Assembly (NCBI RefSeq): GCF_000721105.1
Contig: NZ_JOEV01000013.1
Location: 79,349-143,348 of the forward strand
Reading direction: 5' to 3'
Length of the DNA: 64,000 bases
DNA from: Streptomyces cellulosae
GTDB taxonomy: Bacteria > Actinomycetota > Actinomycetes > Streptomycetales > Streptomycetaceae
Position numbers and translations under genes: made by a program. Within the stretch, counting starts at the first letter, position 1. Each line of letters starts with the position of its first letter. Positions 25,291 to 33,627 of this stretch are shown here, in pieces. The notes under the pieces were generated by a model. That model did not search any database. It worked only from the letters and a program-made list of their open reading frames with translations, and was not told the DNA's origin.

Positions 25291-25668
25291 ATGACTGTCA
25301 CAGTGGCCGCGGCCGAGCGGTTGATGCGCATCGGCGAGGTGGCACGAGGTGCCGGCGTCTCGGTGCGCGCCGTGCGCTACTACGAGCAGCAAGGGCTGCT
25401 CATCGCGGAGCGCAGCCCGTCCGGCCAGCGCCTGTACCGGCAGGACGCCATCCCCCTGGTCCGCTTCTTCCAGGAGATGTTCGCCGCCGGCCTCACCAGC
25501 CGAAGGATCACCGAGCTCCTTCCATGCTGGGACGCCGGGCACACCGACGCCGGGCAACGAGCCATGCTGCGAGCCGAGCGCGAGCGCATCCAGGCCAAGA
25601 TCGACGACATGCAGGCCGCCCTGGACCACCTCGACGAGGTCATAGCGATCACGGACACGCACCCGTAG
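25291..25668 (+). CDS. MerR-family transcriptional regulator
   Basis: 125 residues from ATG 25291 (GAGAGGA upstream; the frame extends 12 codons further without a ribosome-binding site). The HTH is MRIGEVARGAGVSVRAVRYY-EQQGLL, followed by a long dimer helix (RAERERIQAKIDDMQAALDH). The C-terminal tail is short and has a single Cys (LLPCWDAGH), so it is not a SoxR or metal sensor. It probably senses a small electrophile or alcohol/aldehyde and activates the divergent SDR, as in other MerR-SDR pairs. Confidence 0.92.
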   Translation: MTVTVAAAERLMRIGEVARGAGVSVRAVRYYEQQGLLIAERSPSGQRLYRQDAIPLVRFFQEMFAAGLTSRRITELLPCWDAGHTDAGQRAMLRAERERIQAKIDDMQAALDHLDEVIAITDTHP

Positions 25669-26027
25669 GCCCGGTCGGCCAGACGCCTCATCAGCGATCC
25701 AACCTCGCTGTCCTGGTGGGGGCGATGAGGAGTCGTCGAGGGGGGCACTGTTGTCGGGCGGCCGACGCGATTTTCGGTGTTCGGGCAGGGCGGAGACCAG
25801 CGCGGTGGTCTGGTTCTCCAGGGTCTTTCCGGTCGTAGGCCGTCAGGGTTTGCCGGTCAGCCGGCAGGACGGTGCAGTGCGGCCATGCGATGGAAGGCTC
25901 TCCGGTGATACCGCGGCCGACGGCCAGCCGTCAGCCCCTGCGACACCACGAGTTCAACCTCGGAAGACGTCGTTTTCATAGCGCCCTTTGCGCGGTCGTG
26001 ACGGCCGTCGCGAAGCATCATGCATGG
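25669..26027. other. Gene-poor stretch
   Basis: No intact gene. A minus-strand 40-codon frame opening at 25979 (MKTTSSEVELVVSQGLTAGR) is the only candidate and has weak codon bias. Confidence 0.3.
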
Positions 26028-26204
26028 GTGCGGATTCTCAAAATCCTTCGGCGGAGTCGTTGGGCTTGGCCGGCCAGTCCTCCTCCGACGGTTCCTCCCG
26101 CTGGACCGCCGTCGTTTCACTGCCCGAAGTGCAAGCGGACGGCACCCGACGGGCTGACGGTCTGCGGCTCGTGCGGCTTCCGTTTGGTCGAGGATGACGG
26201 GTGA
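26028..26204 (+). CDS. Small zinc-ribbon protein (possible)
   Basis: 58 codons from GTG 26028. The C-terminus holds two CxxC knuckles, CPKCKRTAPDGL and VCGSCGFRL, eleven residues apart, a standard zinc ribbon. The N-terminal half is basic and Pro-rich. No good ribosome-binding site is seen and the neighbours are remnants, so it may be the tail of a lost gene. Confidence 0.4.
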   Translation: MRILKILRRSRWAWPASPPPTVPPAGPPSFHCPKCKRTAPDGLTVCGSCGFRLVEDDG

Positions 26205-26345
26205 AGGCTTACCGAACGCCTCACTTGGCGAGTCCGCAGTGGCAAATGGGGGCTGCGGCGATGCCGACGAATGCCGCCCGACGATTTTCCCGTCGACGAA
26301 CCGGTTGATCTGCATTCCCCGGTAGCTCACTTCCTTGCCGGTCGG
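26205..26345 (-). pseudogene. C-terminal remnant of a SnoaL-like ester cyclase
   Basis: The minus strand reads TGKEVSYRGMQINRFVDGKI-VGRHSSASPQ, which matches the last strands of SnoaL-like proteins (GK-V--RG---FR--DGKI). The N-terminal three quarters are absent. The sequence joins abruptly to the truncated LuxR gene. Confidence 0.55.
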
Positions 26346-26392
26346 CGCATGCGGTGTTCTGGTAGGCCCAATCGCTGCTGCTCGGCGCCCCG

Positions 26393-26827
26393 TTGGAAGT
26401 GGCGGCGGGCCATGGCCGGGGCGGCACGCGCGTCTGGTTCAGGGGGCGCCGGCTCGTCGAGGCGGGCGGCAGCGGAATGCTGGTCGGCCTCGCCGACGCC
26501 ACCCGTCCGCCCGGTGGCGGCTTCGAGGATCCGTACTTCCCGGACCGCGCCGAACTCACCCAGCGGCCGGCCACCCTGACCGCCAGGGAACGCGAGATGG
26601 CCGAACTGGTGGCGTACGGGCTCACCAGCCAGGCCATCGCGGACCGGCTCTACGTCAACCGGCGTACCGTCGAGACCCATGTCTCCCGCGCTTTCCGCAA
26701 GACCGGGGTCTCCTCTCGTACCCCCCTGGCCACGCTGATGGCCCCCGCCGCACCGGAAGCCGTTCCGGGGACGCCCGCGCGGAGCGGGACTGAGCGTGGC
26801 CCAGGTGCCCTCGGCGGTGATCAGTGA
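26393..26827 (+). pseudogene. 5'-truncated LuxR-family regulator
   Basis: The C-terminal LuxR helix-turn-helix is intact: LTAREREMAELVAYGLTSQA, then IADRLYVNRRTVETHVSRAF. Before it only about 60 residues remain in frame, starting at a weak TTG with no ribosome-binding site. Family members carry a sensory or ATPase region here, so this looks like the surviving tail of a LAL-type or NarL-type regulator. If expressed it could still bind DNA. Confidence 0.6.
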
Positions 26828-26869
26828 GCCTCGGCGAACCGGCCCCCGCGGTCTCGGCCGGGAAGCTGG

Positions 26870-27727
26870 CTACCTGACGTCGACGAAGTCGCCGGGGGCC
26901 GTCGCGGAACCGGTCGTGGTGGTGCCGGCGAACACGAAGCGGTAGTAGCCGTCGGAGCCGGCCTTGGTGGTGGTGCTCAAGGTGCCGGTACTGCTGGTCT
27001 TGACCGTCTTGAGGGTGGTGTAGGTGCTGCTGCCCTTCTTGCGGAACTGCAACTTCACCGGCTGGGTCGCGTATCCGGCGTACTTGCCCGTGGTCCAGTT
27101 GGCGCGACTCAGCTTGCCGGTGACCGTAATGGTCTTACCCTTCTTCACCGGCTCCGGGGAGGCGTTGGCGGTCAGCTTGGCGGCACGCTTGATCTTGGTC
27201 CTGGTGACGTCGTCGTCGTAACTGGCGTTCGCGTACAGGTCGTAGGCGCCCAGGAAGAGTTTCCAGGTCCCCGCGGTGCCGTTGCCGTCCTTGAAGGCGA
27301 CCGCGGGGTCGATGGTGAAGACCGTCTTGCAGCTGTAGCTGTAGCCGTTCTGGACCGGCGTCTCCGTGCAGGTGGGGTAGTCGTCCGACTCCAGGCCGCC
27401 GGTGATGGTGTCCGTGCTCGAACTGTCGGTGCCCTGCCACAGGAAGGCCTGGGTGATGGCTACGCCTTCCTCGTCGAAGGCGGTGAACGTGACGGGAACG
27501 GCCTTCTTGCCCGTTACGCCGAGAACGATGTCTTTGCCCTTGTTGACGACTCCGTTCTTGAATGTGGTGCCGCCCAGCGCGTCCTTCGGCTGGACGCTCT
27601 GCGAGGCGAAGGCTCTGAGATCCGTCGCCGTCCCAGGGTGCTCCGCTGCCTGGGCGCCGCCCGGAAGAACGAGCGCCGAGAGTACGACGGCGCCGGAAAG
27701 GACGGTGGCCGCAGTGCGTATACGCAT
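26870..27727 (-). CDS. Secreted protein with Ig-like C-terminal domain
   Basis: 285 residues. A signal peptide ends at PGGAQAAEHPG (about residue 27). The middle (50-170) is a beta-rich, Asp/Gly/Thr-rich domain with one probable disulfide pair (CTETP, YSCKT). The C-terminal 100 residues (AKLTANASPEPVKKGKTITV to TGSATAPGDFVDVR) form an Ig-like module seen at the ends of many streptomycete extracellular proteins. GGGGGGAAT precedes the ATG. Function is not known; a structural or cell-surface role is likely. Confidence 0.82.
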   Translation of the reverse strand: MRIRTAATVLSGAVVLSALVLPGGAQAAEHPGTATDLRAFASQSVQPKDALGGTTFKNGVVNKGKDIVLGVTGKKAVPVTFTAFDEEGVAITQAFLWQGTDSSSTDTITGGLESDDYPTCTETPVQNGYSYSCKTVFTIDPAVAFKDGNGTAGTWKLFLGAYDLYANASYDDDVTRTKIKRAAKLTANASPEPVKKGKTITVTGKLSRANWTTGKYAGYATQPVKLQFRKKGSSTYTTLKTVKTSSTGTLSTTTKAGSDGYYRFVFAGTTTTGSATAPGDFVDVR

Positions 27728-27779
27728 GTGATTCCCCCCAAGGTGAGGTCGGGTGACCCTGCCGAACTTGCCATATGGT

Positions 27780-28622
27780 AAGGCCCGTTGATGGGGTGAA
27801 GAGGTCGGTGCACGCCCGGATCCCGCGGACGGGGCTCAGGGCGCGGGAGGCGGAGGACGTCGTCGATGTCGAAGCCGTGGTCGGGCGTCGGGTAGAGGTC
27901 CGTCGGGTCGAAGTCCGTCGGCTGGGAGCCCGGTGTGGGTACATCGGCCGGGTCGGCGGTGGGCTTGCCGTCCGGGCTGCACCCGTGCGGCGCCGAGGGT
28001 TGGGACAGTTCGTGGTCGGCGACCCGCTGCGACCGGAAGTCCACGGTGGCGCGACCCCAGAGGTCCTCTCCGCCGCCGACCTCGACCTCCTTGGGCAGTT
28101 CCTTGCTCGTCAGCGGCTTGCCCACGGTGATCGAGAGGAGGGCGCCCTCGCAGGGGCTGCGGTCCGTCGCGTAAGGGACGTGGGCAGGGCGATCTTCTGC
28201 TCGACGCTCGCGTCCGTAGGGAGTTCGACGCGCTTCACCCGGCGGATGTCGAAGTAGTAGTCCGGTCGAGTCCCGTCCGAGAGGCGATCGCCGTCGGCGC
28301 CGTTCGCGACTCCGTACACCAGTTTCCAGAACTCGACCTGCACGGTGATCTTCCGGCAGAGCGGGCCGCTGTACCCCGGCAGGCTGACAACCTTCACCTC
28401 GCCGTCCTCGTAGTTCTCCTTGGGCGTGTCGACGACGAGCCGGACCCAGTCCCTGGATTCCTCGGCCGTCCACCCCTTGTTGTCGTGGCAGCCGGACGCC
28501 CCGGTCGGATACGGCGGAGTGAGAGAGGGCGTCGGCGAAGGGCTCGGCGACTCGGACACCCCTGTCGAGCTCCCGGACGGATCCCCCGCGCCCCGGGGAT
28601 CAGCAACGTCAGACCGGAGCAA
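27780..28622 (-). pseudogene. Frameshifted exported protein with Ser/Pro linker
   Basis: The first part (28622 to about 28185) has a linker (VSESPSPSPTPSLTPPYP), then GCHDNKGWTAEESRDWVRLV and WKLVYGVANGADG. The sense then moves to another frame near 28170-28190 (PYATDRSPCEGALLSITVGK, KELPKEVEVGGGEDLWGRAT) and runs toward the next gene without a clean stop. The N-terminus also lacks a proper start; a hydrophobic stretch in yet another frame (LNLAVGGLLSAVV) may be its old anchor. Either a pseudogene or sequence error. Family not recognised. Confidence 0.5.
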
Positions 28623-28860
28623 CCCGGCCCCTTGTCTCGACCGTGGTCAGCCGCGTCGTCCACCACGGCCGACAACAGGCCGCCCACCGCCAGGTTCAGC
28701 GTCAAGCACTCGCAGGGGAAGGCCATTTGACCAGGTTCACAAGGACGGGCAGAGGCAGACGGACGGTGGTGGGGAGAGCTGTGCGGCGGCGCTGCTGGCC
28801 ACGGCTGCCGGGACGGCGTACGCGGTGGGCAACCTGCCGCCGAATCGGGCGGGAGCCTTG

Positions 28861-29433
28861 TCAGCGGACGACATCGAATACGTTCTTCTGCAGGCCGTTG
28901 GCGTACACCTCGTGCTCGACCAGCTTCAGCTTCTGGGTGTCCTTGTCCGTGGAGCTGAACAGACGCTTTCCCGCACCGAGCAGGAGCGGGAAGACGAGCA
29001 GGTGGTAGCGGTCGATCAGGCCGGCGTCCGAAAGGCTCTGGTTCAGGGCGGCGCTGCCGTGGACGATGATCGGGCCGCCCTCGGTCTCCTTCAACGCGGC
29101 GACCTCGTCGAGCGAGCGCAGGATTGTCGTCTCGCCCCAATTCGACACCAGGTCGTCCTCGGTGAGCGTGGTGGAAACAACGCACTTCGGCATCACCTTG
29201 TAGTCGGCGAAATCCCCCATGTCCGGCCATACCGGGCTGAACGCCTCGTAGCTGGTCCGGCCCATCAACATCGCGGTGGCTTCCTTCTGCTCCCGGCCCT
29301 TGATGTCGAACGCCTCGGGCAGGAACTCAACCTCCTTGAAGGTCCACCCGGAGTTCCGGTAACCGGGCTCGCCGCCCGGGGCCTCCACGACGCCGTCGAG
29401 CGAGATGAAGGCAGTGCTGATCAGGGTACGCAT
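28861..29433 (-). CDS. Dihydrofolate-reductase-like (RibD C-terminal domain) protein
   Basis: 190 residues. The opening MRTLISTAFISLDGVVEAPG, the cofactor strand AMLMGRTSYEAFSPVWPD and IIVHGSAALNQSL followed by PLLLGAGKRLF are typical of stand-alone RibD_C proteins (YyaP/YwjB group). They bind NADPH; their substrates are mostly unknown. GGTTCC-rich sequence precedes the ATG, with AGGAA nearby. It is monocistronic between remnants. Confidence 0.9.
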   Translation of the reverse strand: MRTLISTAFISLDGVVEAPGGEPGYRNSGWTFKEVEFLPEAFDIKGREQKEATAMLMGRTSYEAFSPVWPDMGDFADYKVMPKCVVSTTLTEDDLVSNWGETTILRSLDEVAALKETEGGPIIVHGSAALNQSLSDAGLIDRYHLLVFPLLLGAGKRLFSSTDKDTQKLKLVEHEVYANGLQKNVFDVVR

Positions 29434-29654
29434 CTAAGGTTCCTCCGGACTCGTGGTCGCTTCACCGGGTCAGACGGGGCACCCCGACGGAACTCATCGC
29501 CATCGGACGGAGATTTTCAAAAAACTTTCGGCGGGCTGCGCAGAAGGCAGTCGAGCAGTCGATAAGTCCCCGACCGTCCCGCGCACAGAGCTCCGCTCCG
29601 GCACTCGGTGCGGAGCCTCTCCGCCTGGTGCCGTAGTTGAGCAACGTGCGTCGG
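29434..29654. other. Gap between RibD-like and ParA-like genes
   Basis: Contains an AT-richer patch with an A-run near 29515-29525, probably the RibD-like gene's promoter. Nothing else seen. Confidence 0.4.
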
Positions 29655-30380
29655 TCATGCCGTCAGCTCCTCCATGAGCTCGACGTACTCGCTCAACTCG
29701 GTCGGGATCTCACCGAAGGCTTTCCTGTAGTGCACCCGGGAGTGGATGACGGTCTCCGCGAGCGGAAACGGCTCGTCGTGGTCCGGGCCGATGCCCTCGC
29801 CCTCGGCTGGGGCCAGTAGCTTGGCCTTCGCGTTGCGGGGCAGGCTGTCGTGGTCGTCGGCCTTGACCAGCAGGATGTGGGCGGTGACGTCGCGCTTGTT
29901 GCAGGCGGCGGCGCGTTCGGCCTCGTCGAAGGTCGCCATGAGCTTGCGACGCTCGATTTTTGTGGGGTCGACCGGAACGAGCAGCAGATTCGCTTCGGCA
30001 ACAGTCTCGTAGAAGATCCTGCTGCCGCCGATCCCGCCGCCGCTGCCGGCGTCGACCACGATCGCACCGTACTGAGCGCGCTTCTCACGGATGTACTCGG
30101 CGATGTCGTCGAACGGGTGTCGCTCGATCACCAGGTGCTCCGGGATCTCGGAACCCTTGGCCTGAGCTGCCGTGTACCAGTCGTAGGCGGACTGGCTGGT
30201 CGCGTCGGCGTCCACAAGCAAGGTCGGCAGTCGGAGGACGACGGCGTAGTAGAGGGCGATGAACCAGGCGGAGGTGGTCTTGCCGGTGCCGCCCCTGAGC
30301 ATGCCGACAACGATGACGAAGGCGTCCCACGCGCGGGTGGTGGCCGCGGTCAGTGTCTTGGGACGGGTGTTCTCGTTCAC
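29655..30380 (-). CDS. ParA/MinD-like ATPase with altered deviant Walker motif
   Basis: 241 residues from GTG 30380, which follows GGAGATCAAGC. The P-loop reads VGMLRGGTGKTTSA: the family's signature Lys (KGGxGK) is Arg here. Walker A' is AIVVDAGSGGG and LLVDADATSQSAYDWY follows the classic ParA pattern. ParA proteins partition plasmids or position complexes by ATP-dependent dimerisation. No parB or replication gene is adjacent. Its GTG overlaps the stop codon of a 65-residue ORF by four bases, implying joint translation. It probably derives from an integrated plasmid, but a recruited cellular role is possible. Confidence 0.82.
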   Translation of the reverse strand: MNENTRPKTLTAATTRAWDAFVIVVGMLRGGTGKTTSAWFIALYYAVVLRLPTLLVDADATSQSAYDWYTAAQAKGSEIPEHLVIERHPFDDIAEYIREKRAQYGAIVVDAGSGGGIGGSRIFYETVAEANLLLVPVDPTKIERRKLMATFDEAERAAACNKRDVTAHILLVKADDHDSLPRNAKAKLLAPAEGEGIGPDHDEPFPLAETVIHSRVHYRKAFGEIPTELSEYVELMEELTA

Positions 30381-30574
30381 GCTTGATCTCCTGAAACGGG
30401 AAAGGGACCGGCGCGGGTTTGTCGACGACATCGCCGCTTGCTTCGGGGCGCGGCTGCCTGCGGGCGAGCGGGGTGCCCTTGCCGCGCAACTGCAGCCGGG
30501 TTGGTGCATGGGCGGGCCTTTACGCCGAGTCCGTGTGGCACGCAGGGAGTCTCAGTGACGGCCGGGGCGCTCAT
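30377..30574 (-). CDS. Small basic ORF coupled to the ParA-like gene
   Basis: 65 residues from ATG 30574, preceded by GCGAGGAAAC. The C-terminus is strongly basic (PRSKRRCRRQTRAGP), the N-terminus Pro/Ala-rich with two Cys. The stop shares GTGA with the ParA-like start. The pairing suggests a DNA-binding or adaptor partner, as small centromere-binding proteins accompany ParA in plasmids, but I recognise no family. Confidence 0.5.
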   Translation of the reverse strand: MSAPAVTETPCVPHGLGVKARPCTNPAAVARQGHPARPQAAAPRSKRRCRRQTRAGPFPVSGDQA

Positions 30575-30773
30575 CACGGTTTCCTCGCGCGGTCCGCGGG
30601 TGCTTGGGCCGCATGGGGGATTCAGCCCCGGTGCGGGAGCCGGCAGACCGTGGCTGACGAGGAGCACTCCTCCGCAAGCTCCGGCACGGTGGCGCCAGTC
30701 TCGTACCGCGCCGGCCCCGACGGGTAGTCCTACCAGCGTTCCAGCGCCGCTGACCAGCGGACGCGGGCCGCTG

Positions 30774-30792
30774 TTCAGGTTGTTTTCAGGTT
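30774..30792 (+). promoter_or_regulatory. OmpR-type direct-repeat operator, copy 1
   Basis: TTCAGGTT (30774-30781) and TTCAGGTT (30785-30792) repeat exactly 11 bp apart, the one-turn spacing used by PhoB/OmpR regulators. It lies 95 bp before the first COG4705 gene. Confidence 0.6.
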
Positions 30793-30886
30793 CCCGGGGC
30801 GCTGTGGCAACACCTGCACCAGAGCCGCCAAAACAATGGCAAAGGGGTCTGGGGGAACGGCATTTCACCGTGCCATCGTGCGGGCC

Positions 30887-31678
30887 ATGACGACAGAGCA
30901 CCTCCTTGATCACCGGTCGGTCGCTTCCGCCCGCCGGATGGCGAACAAAGTGCCGGAGGTGACCGTCTACTTCTGGGCCATCAAGGTGCTGACCACGGGT
31001 ATGGGGGAGACCGCCTCCGACCTTCTGGCCCGGCTGCTCGGCCCCGTCCCGGCGGTCGCTCTCGGCGGCCTCGCTCTGGTGGCCGCGCTGGCTGTGCAGT
31101 TCACCGCGCGCCGATACGTCACGTGGGTCTACTGGACGGCCGTCGTGATGGTCAGTGTGTTCGGCACGATGGCCGCCGACGTCCTGCACGTCGGCCTCGG
31201 CGTCCCCTACACGCTGTCGACGCCCGTCTTCCTCGTGGCGCTCGCCGCCGTCTTCGCACTCTGGTTCGCGAGTGAGCGCACGCTGTCCATCCACAGCATC
31301 CACACCCGCCGCCGGGAGGCGTTCTACTGGGCCGCCGTCCTTGCCACGTTCGCCCTGGGCACCGCCGCGGGTGACCTCACGGCCACCGCCGGCCTCGGCT
31401 ACCTCGGCTCGGTGGTGCTGTTCGCGGCCGCCATCTGCGTTCCCGCCCTCGCCCACCGCTTCGGCGCACTGAACGCGGTGGTCGCGTTCTGGGCCGCGTA
31501 CGTCATCACCCGCCCCCTCGGTGCCTCCCTCGCCGACTGGATGGCACTCGGCCGTAGCCGCGGCGGGCTCGAACTGGGCCTGGGGCCGGTCACCCTCGCG
31601 TGGACGGTGGCCATCGTGGGGTTCGTCGGATACCTGGCCGTGACGCAGCATGAACGAGGCGGCGCAGTGACGGTGTGA
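30887..31678 (+). CDS. COG4705 multi-pass membrane protein, copy 1
   Basis: 263 residues with about seven membrane helices. The family opening MANKVPEVTVYFWAIKVLTT-GMGETASD and the loop ERTLSIHSIHTRRREAFYWA are almost identical to the second copy at 32647. Conserved Tyr/Trp/Lys/Glu and His residues within helices suggest a transporter or metal/proton site. The ATG at 30887 is chosen because it matches the second copy's length; no clear ribosome-binding site. The family is uncharacterised as far as I know. Genes: COG4705, FetB-like, COG4705 in one direction. Confidence 0.85.
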   Translation: MTTEHLLDHRSVASARRMANKVPEVTVYFWAIKVLTTGMGETASDLLARLLGPVPAVALGGLALVAALAVQFTARRYVTWVYWTAVVMVSVFGTMAADVLHVGLGVPYTLSTPVFLVALAAVFALWFASERTLSIHSIHTRRREAFYWAAVLATFALGTAAGDLTATAGLGYLGSVVLFAAAICVPALAHRFGALNAVVAFWAAYVITRPLGASLADWMALGRSRGGLELGLGPVTLAWTVAIVGFVGYLAVTQHERGGAVTV

Positions 31679-31724
31679 GGTACGGCCGCCGCCCGTCGGC
31701 CACGCGGATCCAGGAGGGTGTGGT

Positions 31725-32534
31725 GTGACGCTGAGTGCGAGATCCCTGCTGCCGGTCAACGCCACCCTCGGCGTTCTGCTCGTGGTGCTGCTCGCGGTGG
31801 CTGCGGGGGTCGCCTACTGGTTCCATCTGTCGCCGGACTCCTCGACCAATCGGCCACGGGAGATTGTCGTGGCGGGCGTTCGTGCGGCGGTTCAACTCGC
31901 CGTGGTGTCGTCGGTCATCACCTGGGCCGTCACCACGGTGGCGGGTCTGTTGGCGTTCCTGGTCGTGATGTTCGGCGTCGCCGTGCGCACGGCGGGGCGG
32001 CGGTTGACCAGTAACCGGACCTGGTGGCTGACGGCGGCACCGATCGCCGCCGGTGTCGTGCCCGCGGTGGCCGCGCTGCTGCTGACGGGGCTGGTGCCGC
32101 TGAAGGGCATCGCGCTCGTTCCGATCACCGGGATCCTCATCGGCGGCACACTGACGGTGACGGTGCTCGCCGGACGCCGCGCTCTGGACGAACTGGAGCA
32201 GCGCCGTGGCGAGGTCGAGGCCGCAATGGCCTTGGGGTTCCTGGACCGGGACGCGCGGATGGAGATCGCGCGCCCCGCGGCGTCCGACGCGCTGCTCCCG
32301 GGCCTGGACCAGACCCGAACCGTCGGACTCGTCACGCTCCCAGGCGCGTTCGTCGGCATGCTCCTGAGCGGGGCGAGTCCGGTGATGGCCGGAGCCGTTC
32401 AACTGTTCGTACTGATCGCGCTCATGGCCGTCCAGTCCATTGCCGTCGCCGTGACCGTCGAACTGATCGCCCGGCGGCGCCTGTTCCGCCCTGCGGCCGG
32501 CGACCACGTGAACGGCGCCGCTCGCGGACAGTGA
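31725..32534 (+). CDS. FetB-like (UPF0014) iron/metal export permease
   Basis: 269 residues from GTG 31725, with AGGAGGG six bases upstream. Seven helices; signature GLVTLPGAFVGMLLSGASPV followed by GAVQLFVLIALMAVQS is diagnostic for the YbbM/FetB family. FetB pairs with the ATPase FetA to export iron in E. coli, but no ATPase gene is present, so it must use one encoded elsewhere or act differently. It lies between two COG4705 genes, implying a shared role in envelope or metal stress. Confidence 0.87.
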   Translation: MTLSARSLLPVNATLGVLLVVLLAVAAGVAYWFHLSPDSSTNRPREIVVAGVRAAVQLAVVSSVITWAVTTVAGLLAFLVVMFGVAVRTAGRRLTSNRTWWLTAAPIAAGVVPAVAALLLTGLVPLKGIALVPITGILIGGTLTVTVLAGRRALDELEQRRGEVEAAMALGFLDRDARMEIARPAASDALLPGLDQTRTVGLVTLPGAFVGMLLSGASPVMAGAVQLFVLIALMAVQSIAVAVTVELIARRRLFRPAAGDHVNGAARGQ

Positions 32535-32577
32535 CCCCGAGCCCGGCGGAGAAGAGCCCATGGTTCTCGGGTGAGGC

Positions 32578-32604
32578 GCCGTGCGGCAGCCGATGCCGCA
32601 CGGC
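32578..32604. terminator. Hairpin after the FetB-like gene
   Basis: Perfect 11-bp stem (32578-32588 with 32594-32604) and 5-nt loop. It separates the FetB-like gene from the second COG4705 promoter. Confidence 0.75.
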
Positions 32605-32606
32605 AG

Positions 32607-32624
32607 TCAGGATGCGTTCAGGTA
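32607..32624 (+). promoter_or_regulatory. OmpR-type direct-repeat operator, copy 2
   Basis: TCAGGAT (32607) and TCAGGTA (32618) are 11 bp apart, in the same arrangement as 30774-30792. The ATG at 32647 is only 23 bp further on, so the transcript should be leaderless or very short. Confidence 0.55.
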
Positions 32625-32646
32625 TCTCGTGGCACGGTCGGGCCTC

Positions 32647-33486
32647 ATGACATATGAGACGTCAGAGACCTCTGTGCCCTCGGCGGCCGGCACCCAGGCG
32701 GTGTCCTCCGGTCGCCGGACGCACTGGAACAAGGTGCCGGAAGTCACCGTCTACTTCTGGGTCATCAAGGTGCTGTGCACGACGGTCGGCGAGACCGCGG
32801 CCGATCTGCTCAACGAGAAGGCCGGTCTGGGCCTGACCGGAGTGTCCGTGCTGATGAGCGCTTTCCTGGCCGTCGTCCTGGTCGTGCAGTTCCGCACCAG
32901 CGCCTACCGCGCGGGCGTGTACTGGACGGCCGTCGCCCTGATCAGCGTCGTGGGCACGCTGATCAGCGACAACCTCACCGACAACATGGGCGTCCCGCTG
33001 GAGACGACCACCACCGTGTTCGCGATCGTCCTCGCGGTCGTCTTCGTGGCCTGGTACCGGCGTGAGCGCACGCTGTCCATCCACAGCATCGACACCACCA
33101 GCCGTGAGTCCTTCTACTGGCTCGCCGTCCTGTTCACCTTCGCCCTCGGCACCGCGGCCGGCGACCTGGTCTCCGAGCGCATGGACCTCGGCTACTGGCT
33201 CTCCGCGGTCCTGTTCGGCCTGGCCATCGGCGCGGTCGCCCTCGCGCACTTCAAGCTCGGCCTGGACGCGGTGTGGAGCTTCTGGATCGCGTACATCCTC
33301 ACCCGCCCGCTGGGCGCGTCCATGGGCGACTACCTCTCCCAGCCCACCGGTGACGGCGGCGTGGGCATGGGCACCGTCGTCACCAGCGCGCTGTTCCTCA
33401 CCGTCATCCTCGGCCTGGTCGTGTATCTGTCGGTGACCCGCAAGGACGTGGCCCAGGCGCAGCAGACCGCGCGACACGCGGCCTGA
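32647..33486 (+). CDS. COG4705 multi-pass membrane protein, copy 2
   Basis: 279 residues, about seven helices. Shares NKVPEVTVYFWVIKVLCTTV-GETAADLL and ERTLSIHSIDTTSRESFYWL with copy 1, and the C-terminal ILTRPLGASMGDYLSQP. It has its own promoter with the direct-repeat box and its own upstream terminator, so the two copies can be regulated separately. No ribosome-binding site precedes the ATG. The role is unknown. Confidence 0.86.
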   Translation: MTYETSETSVPSAAGTQAVSSGRRTHWNKVPEVTVYFWVIKVLCTTVGETAADLLNEKAGLGLTGVSVLMSAFLAVVLVVQFRTSAYRAGVYWTAVALISVVGTLISDNLTDNMGVPLETTTTVFAIVLAVVFVAWYRRERTLSIHSIDTTSRESFYWLAVLFTFALGTAAGDLVSERMDLGYWLSAVLFGLAIGAVALAHFKLGLDAVWSFWIAYILTRPLGASMGDYLSQPTGDGGVGMGTVVTSALFLTVILGLVVYLSVTRKDVAQAQQTARHAA

Positions 33487-33604
33487 GCGGGCACGCGGTA
33501 GGCGTTCAGGATGTGTGCGGACTGTCACCGCCAAGATCGGTTCTGGTGATCGCCCCCACACCGCTGAACGACACGGCAGATTCATCGGCGACGTCCTCGC
33601 GGAA

Positions 33605-33625
33605 GGCCGCACGGCTTATGCGGCC
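33605..33625. terminator. Hairpin between converging genes
   Basis: 7-bp stem GGCCGCA/TGCGGCC with a 7-nt loop, just beyond the histidine-kinase stop. Confidence 0.5.
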
Positions 33626-33627
33626 GG

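Noticed and set aside
28720..28860. Plus-strand gene reading AAALLATAAGTAYAVG
   Set aside because: It has no start signal and runs into the RibD-like gene on the other strand; at best a relic.
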